From Methylocella tundrae (GTDB taxonomy: Bacteria > Pseudomonadota > Alphaproteobacteria > Rhizobiales > Beijerinckiaceae), in NCBI RefSeq assembly GCF_901905185.1, contig NZ_CABFMQ020000142.1, forward strand, positions 1 through 64,000: a DNA stretch of 64,000 nucleotides, given 5' to 3'. The notes under the pieces were generated by a model. It was given only the letters and a program-made list of their open reading frames with translations. It was not told the DNA's origin and did not search any database. Of the stretch, positions 59,811-64,000 are shown in pieces. Position 1 is the first letter of the stretch. Every line of letters starts with the position of its first letter. The translations under genes and the position numbers were made by a program.

Positions 59811-60179
59811 AACCGTGTGTTTCGAGGCTCTCCGGCCTTATGCGAATCCCGCCTGTTTACCATAGCAATGCATTTGATGGCGAGCTTAATTCGCGCTTCG
59901 CGCCTGCAGCAGAGCGAATCCTCGCGACTGTTGCATGATTTCGTAAGTAACTGACTCATAATTATAAAGTGGCCGTTCTTAACGCCTCGCATAACGTCCC
60001 GGTGAAGGATTTGAGCGAGAAACCAGTCGGCTTTCCCAAACCGTCGTGCATATTGTCAAGCATCCCGCCTGCCGTTAAGCCTTCGGCAACAGGTGGGTGC
60101 GAAACTCGTTTTCGGATCTCTGACCAATTTCAGCGATGGTCCGCCTCCGGACCGGCTTGGAAGCAGACAGGAAATGCGC
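59811..60179. other. 369-bp intergenic region upstream of rlpA
   Basis: No gene is supported. An AT-rich patch at about 59935-59972 (with CATAATTATAAAG) is the likely promoter zone for the rlpA-like gene, but spacing to a -35 hexamer is not convincing. No terminator hairpin for vsr was recognised. Confidence 0.4.
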
Positions 60180-61181
60180 ATGGCGAGCAAACGGCTTACA
60201 GGTTTCTCATCGCACGCCTTAGCCGTAGGCTCACTGTTATCGTTCAATTCACGCGCCCCACGCGCACGCGGCGTCATGATCGCGGCCCTCGCAGGCGGAG
60301 CGGCCGCGAGCCTTGGAGGATGCGCGCAACAACCGCCGCTGCAACGCGTCGCCATGCATTCCAAGGAATATTTCCCGTCCTCGAAATATGGCCCGGCCAG
60401 TCCCCGCGTCATCGCCGACGGTGAGCCGGTGCCGCATGGCGGCGGGTCCTACATGGTTGGCAAACCCTATTCGGTTGCCGGCCGCACTTACTACCCAAGC
60501 GAAAAGCGTTATGTCGCCGTGGGATTGGCCTCCTGGTACGGCGACGCGTTCCACGGACGGCGCACAGCGAACGGTGAAATATACGACCGCGACTCGATTT
60601 CCGCGGCGCATCCGACCATGCCTTTGCCGAGCTATGCGCGCGTGACCAATCTGCGCAACCATTACTCCATCATCGTCCGCGTCAATGATCGCGGTCCCTT
60701 CGCGGCCAACCGCATCATGGACGTGTCGCGCAAGACGGCCCAGGCGCTCGATTTCAGCGGCAGCGGAACAGCGCGGGTCAAGGTCGAATATATCGGGACC
60801 GCGAGCCTTGCCGGCTCGGATGATCAAAAGCTGCTGGCGACCCTACGTCTCGATGGGCCGGCGACGCTCGACGGACAGGCCCCGACCATGGTCGCGGACG
60901 CCGGATCGGAGCCCCGCCGCATGGCTTCTCTTGCGCAGCCTCGCAATGACGATCTCGGCGCCCAGGATCTTCCGAGCCGGGCAGAAGCCACGAGCCGCCA
61001 GCCACCACGCACCGCCGAGGCGGCGGAAACGGAAGAAAGCGATGCGGCCGTTCCGACGCCTCCGCGCATTTCGCGCCCATTCGCCAGCAACGTTCCCCTG
61101 CCGCCATCCCGCCCATTTGATCTCGGTCCGCGCTCGACAGGGCGCGTTCATGTTGCAATGCGGTCAAAGCAAGCCGACTAA
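60180..61181 (+). CDS. rlpA: RlpA-like septal lytic transglycosylase lipoprotein
   Basis: The 333-residue protein starts at ATG 60180 with AGGA 7 nt upstream. A signal with a lipobox-like LGGC lies near residue 48, preceded by a long basic n-region. The double-psi beta-barrel domain (about 105-225) has GLASWYGDAFHGRRTANGEIYD, the catalytic-type histidine in SAAHPTMPLPSYARVTNL and VRVNDRGPFAANRIMDVS. The C-terminal ~100 residues are Pro/Ser/Ala-rich and lack a SPOR domain. RlpA cleaves denuded glycan strands at the septum. The carboxypeptidase gene follows. Confidence 0.87.
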   Translation: MASKRLTGFSSHALAVGSLLSFNSRAPRARGVMIAALAGGAAASLGGCAQQPPLQRVAMHSKEYFPSSKYGPASPRVIADGEPVPHGGGSYMVGKPYSVAGRTYYPSEKRYVAVGLASWYGDAFHGRRTANGEIYDRDSISAAHPTMPLPSYARVTNLRNHYSIIVRVNDRGPFAANRIMDVSRKTAQALDFSGSGTARVKVEYIGTASLAGSDDQKLLATLRLDGPATLDGQAPTMVADAGSEPRRMASLAQPRNDDLGAQDLPSRAEATSRQPPRTAEAAETEESDAAVPTPPRISRPFASNVPLPPSRPFDLGPRSTGRVHVAMRSKQAD

Positions 61182-61454
61182 AGGTTGTCTCTGGCGCGGC
61201 GGACCGGCCAGATATATGAATGCGACGAAGTTCGCGCCGCGGACATTGATCCCGAACCATCAGCAAATGCCTCTTCGCTTTCGGTCTTCGCGGCATGCGG
61301 CGCCTGACCAATGGCTGCCCACAGGCCAAAGTACGCCTTGATTGCCGGAGAAGTCGAAGCCACATTGAGGCATGTGGCGACGTTGACGCGCATTTGACGA
61401 AGGCTGTTGGAATCAATCGGCGTCGGCCGGTTTGGATGCGCGGGAAGGATCAGA

Positions 61455-62675
61455 GTGACCGGTCAATTTCCAGCGCTCCCCCGGTGGTCTATCGCCGCCC
61501 TTATCGCGCTCGCTTTTGCTTGCGCTTCGGGTACGGCGTCGGCGCAAACCATCCAGACCAGCGTCCCTCACGCCATTCTGGTCGACGCCGATACGCACAG
61601 CGTTCTCTTCGAAAAAGATGCGGACGCGCCCGCGGTGCCGGCTTCGACCGTGAAAATCATGACCGCGGAGGTGGTTTTCAACGAACTCGCCGAGGGACGC
61701 ATCAAGCTCGACGATCAATTCCTGATTACCGAGAATGCATGGCGCACCGGCGGCGCTCCAGCGCGCTCATCCAGCATGTTCGCGGCGGTCAACAGCCGCG
61801 TCCGGGTTGAGGATTTGATTCGCGGCCTCGTCATCGATTCGGGCAATGACGCGGCGATTGCCCTTGCTGAAGGCATTGCGGGGTCCGAAGGAGCATTCGC
61901 GACATTGATGATGAAGCGTGGGCGAGACCTCGGCCTGACGCAATCCGTCTTCACCAATTCCTGGGGCAAGGATGATCCGGAGCAAAGAGTCAGCCCCCGC
62001 GAAATGACGATTCTGGCAGCGCATGTGATCGCGACCTATCCTGAGTACTATAAATATTTCGCGGAGAAAGAATTCACCTGGAACAAGATCAAGCAGACAA
62101 ACCGCAATCCGCTGCTGACGATGGACATTGGGGCGGATGGGCTGAAGACAGGCAATATTGACGCGAGCGGCTACGGCCTCGTTGGATCCGCGGTGCAGAA
62201 CGGCCAGCGTCTGATCCTCGCGCTTTATGGCGCGGCCAGCGCCAAGGAGCGGGCGGAGGAGGCTCGAAAGCTTCTGCAGTGGGGATTTCGATCCTTCGAC
62301 TCAAAAACGATCTTCGCCGCCGGCGAAACGGTCGGCTACGCCAAGGTCTATGGTGGCGTCAGTTTTGAGGCGCCGCTCGTCGCCGAACACGAGGTCAAGA
62401 TCCTCGTCCCGAGGGTCGGCGGCGAGAAATTCACCGGCCGCATCGTCTACGATGGTCCGCTGATGGCTCCTGTCGCGGCGGGTAAGGAGGTCGCGCGGCT
62501 TAAGATTTTCCGGGGCTCCACAGAGGTGCTCGACCTGCCGCTGAAGACGGCCGCGGCGGTCGAAGTCGGATCGCTCCCACGGCGCGCGATGGATGCGGGG
62601 CTCGAATATATCGGCGATCTCTTCCGCAAATATGTCGGCAGCAAACTCGACAAAAAATATGTCGCCAATCAATGA
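61455..62675 (+). CDS. D-alanyl-D-alanine carboxypeptidase (PBP5/6 type)
   Basis: The 406-residue enzyme trims terminal D-Ala from peptidoglycan stems. The start is GTG 61455 with GGAAGGA upstream, directly before a signal peptide (about 1-32, ending TASA). Motifs are the nucleophile in PASTVKIM, the SGN motif in VIDSGNDAAIALAEG and KTG in GLKTGN. A C-terminal beta domain (about 285-375) and a terminal amphipathic helix (GLEYIGDLFRKYVGSKLDKK) for membrane attachment complete the PBP5 architecture. It overlaps tmk by 17 nt. Confidence 0.93.
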   Translation: MTGQFPALPRWSIAALIALAFACASGTASAQTIQTSVPHAILVDADTHSVLFEKDADAPAVPASTVKIMTAEVVFNELAEGRIKLDDQFLITENAWRTGGAPARSSSMFAAVNSRVRVEDLIRGLVIDSGNDAAIALAEGIAGSEGAFATLMMKRGRDLGLTQSVFTNSWGKDDPEQRVSPREMTILAAHVIATYPEYYKYFAEKEFTWNKIKQTNRNPLLTMDIGADGLKTGNIDASGYGLVGSAVQNGQRLILALYGAASAKERAEEARKLLQWGFRSFDSKTIFAAGETVGYAKVYGGVSFEAPLVAEHEVKILVPRVGGEKFTGRIVYDGPLMAPVAAGKEVARLKIFRGSTEVLDLPLKTAAAVEVGSLPRRAMDAGLEYIGDLFRKYVGSKLDKKYVANQ

Positions 62676-63366
62676 AACTGGCGGCGATCGCGAACGCCCG
62701 ACGCGTGGCAGACTGATTACGCTCGAGGGCGGAGAGGGCGCGGGTAAATCGACGCAGATAAGCCTATTATTGCGGCGTTTGCGAGAAGCTGGAGTCGACG
62801 CCATCGCCACCCGGGAGCCGGGGGGATCCGAAGGCGCGGAGATCTTGCGCAAGGTTCTTCTGTCGGGCGTCGTGAAGCCTCTTGGCCCGACGGCGGAGGC
62901 AATCCTTTTCGCCGCCGCGCGGATCGATCACATTGATAACACGATCGAACCGGCGCTCGCGGCTGGTACATGGGTGTTGTCCGACCGTTTCTCCGATTCC
63001 ACGCGAGCCTATCAGGGCGGGGCAGGCGGCCTCGATTCGCGCCTTCTTAGCGCGCTCGAACGCGTGACGCTTGGCGGCCTGTGTCCCGACCTCACCCTGA
63101 TCCTCGACCTTCCGGCCGAAGAGGGGCTTTTACGGGCGTCCCGCCGCCTTGCGCCGGGCGAGACCCAAGATCGTTTCGAAGACGAAAGCCTGCAATTCCA
63201 CGAGAGGCTGCGCGCCGCCTTTCTGGCCATTGCGGCGCAAGAACCGAATCGTTGCGCCGTCATCGACGCCAGCGCCTCCGTGACAGACGTTGCGGAGGCG
63301 ATCTGGAGTGCCGTCTCGAGCCGGCTCCTTGGATCGGCAAATCTGGACATCGTTCATGGCGCCTAG
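62659..63366 (+). CDS. tmk: Thymidylate kinase
   Basis: The 235-residue enzyme phosphorylates dTMP to dTDP. ATG at 62659, inside the end of the carboxypeptidase gene, is chosen to give about 14 residues before the core. Motifs are the P-loop LEGGEGAGKSTQ, the TREPGGSEGAE segment, DRFSDSTRAYQG and the lid region RRLAPGETQDRFEDE. Length is slightly above the usual ~210. Its stop overlaps the holB start region, and the tmk-holB pair is standard in alphaproteobacteria. Confidence 0.95.
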   Translation: MSPINETGGDRERPTRGRLITLEGGEGAGKSTQISLLLRRLREAGVDAIATREPGGSEGAEILRKVLLSGVVKPLGPTAEAILFAAARIDHIDNTIEPALAAGTWVLSDRFSDSTRAYQGGAGGLDSRLLSALERVTLGGLCPDLTLILDLPAEEGLLRASRRLAPGETQDRFEDESLQFHERLRAAFLAIAAQEPNRCAVIDASASVTDVAEAIWSAVSSRLLGSANLDIVHGA

Positions 63367-64000
63367 ACTTTCAACTGATGCAGAAGCGCCGCCGGAAGCC
63401 GATCGCTTCGAGGACGCCCCGCATCCGCGCGAAGCCTCGGCTTTCATCGGCCATGCCGAAGCGGAGGCCGAACTCTTGCGGGCCTGCGCCTCGGGACAAT
63501 TGCCGCAGGCCTTTCTGATCGGCGGACCCTCTGGCGTCGGCAAAGCGACCCTCGCCTGGCGGCTGGCGCGTTTTCTTCTCGCCAATCCAGACGCTCGCGC
63601 CGCCGCGGAAGGCGCCCGAAATCTTCACGTGCCGCCTGAGCATCCGGCCGCGCGGCAAATCCATGCCTTGTCGCATCCAGATCTCTTTCTTTTACGCCGC
63701 GAATGGAACGAGAAAGGCAAAAAACACTACACTGAAATCCGCGTCGAGGACGTGCGCCGCGCCATTCATACCTTCCAGCAGTCGGCCGGGCGCGGCGGCT
63801 ATCGCATTTGCATCGTCGACAGCGCCGAAGACCTCAATGCGTCCGGCGCCAATGCTCTGTTGAAGCTGATAGAGGAGCCGCCTCCGCGCTCGGTTTTCAT
63901 GATTGTCTCGCATAGGCCCGGCCGCGTGCTTGCGACCATTCGTTCGCGCTGCCGCAAGATCGGATTGAAAGAACTCGGCTCGGCCGACATCGCTGACGTC
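63356..64000 (+). CDS. holB: DNA polymerase III delta' subunit, partial at window end
   Basis: Only the first 215 codons are in the window. ATG at 63356 overlaps the tmk end by 11 nt and gives MAPRLSTDAEAPPEADRF. The AAA+ clamp-loader core shows FIGHAEAEAEL, the Walker A-like LIGGPSGVGKATLAWRLARFL and ICIVDSAEDLNASGANALLKLIEEPPPRS read over residues 149-177, followed by RSRCRK. Delta' is part of the clamp loader that places the sliding clamp on DNA. The C-terminal part lies beyond the window. Confidence 0.93.
   Translation, partial: MAPRLSTDAEAPPEADRFEDAPHPREASAFIGHAEAEAELLRACASGQLPQAFLIGGPSGVGKATLAWRLARFLLANPDARAAAEGARNLHVPPEHPAARQIHALSHPDLFLLRREWNEKGKKHYTEIRVEDVRRAIHTFQQSAGRGGYRICIVDSAEDLNASGANALLKLIEEPPPRSVFMIVSHRPGRVLATIRSRCRKIGLKELGSADIADV

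Overview
The window is a GC-rich, gene-dense bacterial chromosome segment. It looks like an alphaproteobacterium of the order Hyphomicrobiales (Rhizobiales), probably near the Beijerinckiaceae/Methylocystaceae; that family-level guess is inference. The best evidence is a circularly permuted, two-piece tmRNA gene beside an alphaproteobacterial-type sspB followed by DUF4169 and ribbon-helix-helix genes. Supporting evidence is an RNase E with a large acidic insertion and a C-terminal GWW tail, an NDUFS4-like complex I subunit, and the gene pairs thyA/folA, mrcA/prfB and dxs/tlyA.

Layout. 1-128 holds short degenerate repeats that look like the end of an IS21-type element and cut off a DUF2252 gene. 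1.1-7.0 kb, all on the minus strand, carries hflK-hflC, an extensin-like protein, folA, a GNAT, a DMT exporter and thyA. 7.2-8.6 kb carries ssrA and the sspB operon. 8.6-17.9 kb has a giant AsmA protein, a UvrD/PcrA helicase, a hicAB toxin-antitoxin pair, two small envelope proteins and an FAD-linked oxidase. 18.0-27.4 kb has tRNA-Trp, a DsbA-like oxidoreductase, rne with a terminator, amiC and mrcA. 27.4-28.8 kb is an accessory patch between mrcA and prfB: an unrecognised gene, a nucleotidyltransferase (MNT) antitoxin gene with only a stub of its HEPN partner, and a stray copy of the prfB frameshift sequence. 28.8-38.8 kb has prfB (read through a +1 programmed frameshift), a rhomboid protease, two RNA methyltransferases, a PsiE-like protein, dxs and ppdK. 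38.8-44.4 kb holds glycan genes: an FkbM methyltransferase, a GT2 glycosyltransferase, and opgH with a Tat-exported opgG/opgD. 44.6-47.9 kb has glmU and glmS. 48.0-55.0 kb has an Rrf2 regulator, then sxtJ-like, DUF5989 and carbamoyltransferase genes facing three tandem paralogous membrane SGNH hydrolases. 55.1-64.0 kb has a sirtuin, a double cold-shock protein, a DUF192 protein, tRNA-Pro and tRNA-Arg, an orphan cytosine methyltransferase with vsr, RlpA, a D-Ala-D-Ala carboxypeptidase, tmk and the start of holB.

How the genes work together. Much of the window is housekeeping for the envelope: UDP-GlcNAc synthesis (glmS, glmU), peptidoglycan synthesis and remodelling (mrcA, amiC, rlpA, dac) and periplasmic glucans (opgGH). 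Protein quality control is also well represented (HflKC, tmRNA plus SspB, rhomboid, DsbA-like). Thymidylate and folate metabolism is split between thyA/folA and tmk. The most interesting accessory unit is the carbamoyltransferase/SGNH block at 48.9-55.0 kb, a candidate system for modifying an unidentified envelope or secreted molecule. All function calls are from reading the sequence and translations; no database search was run.
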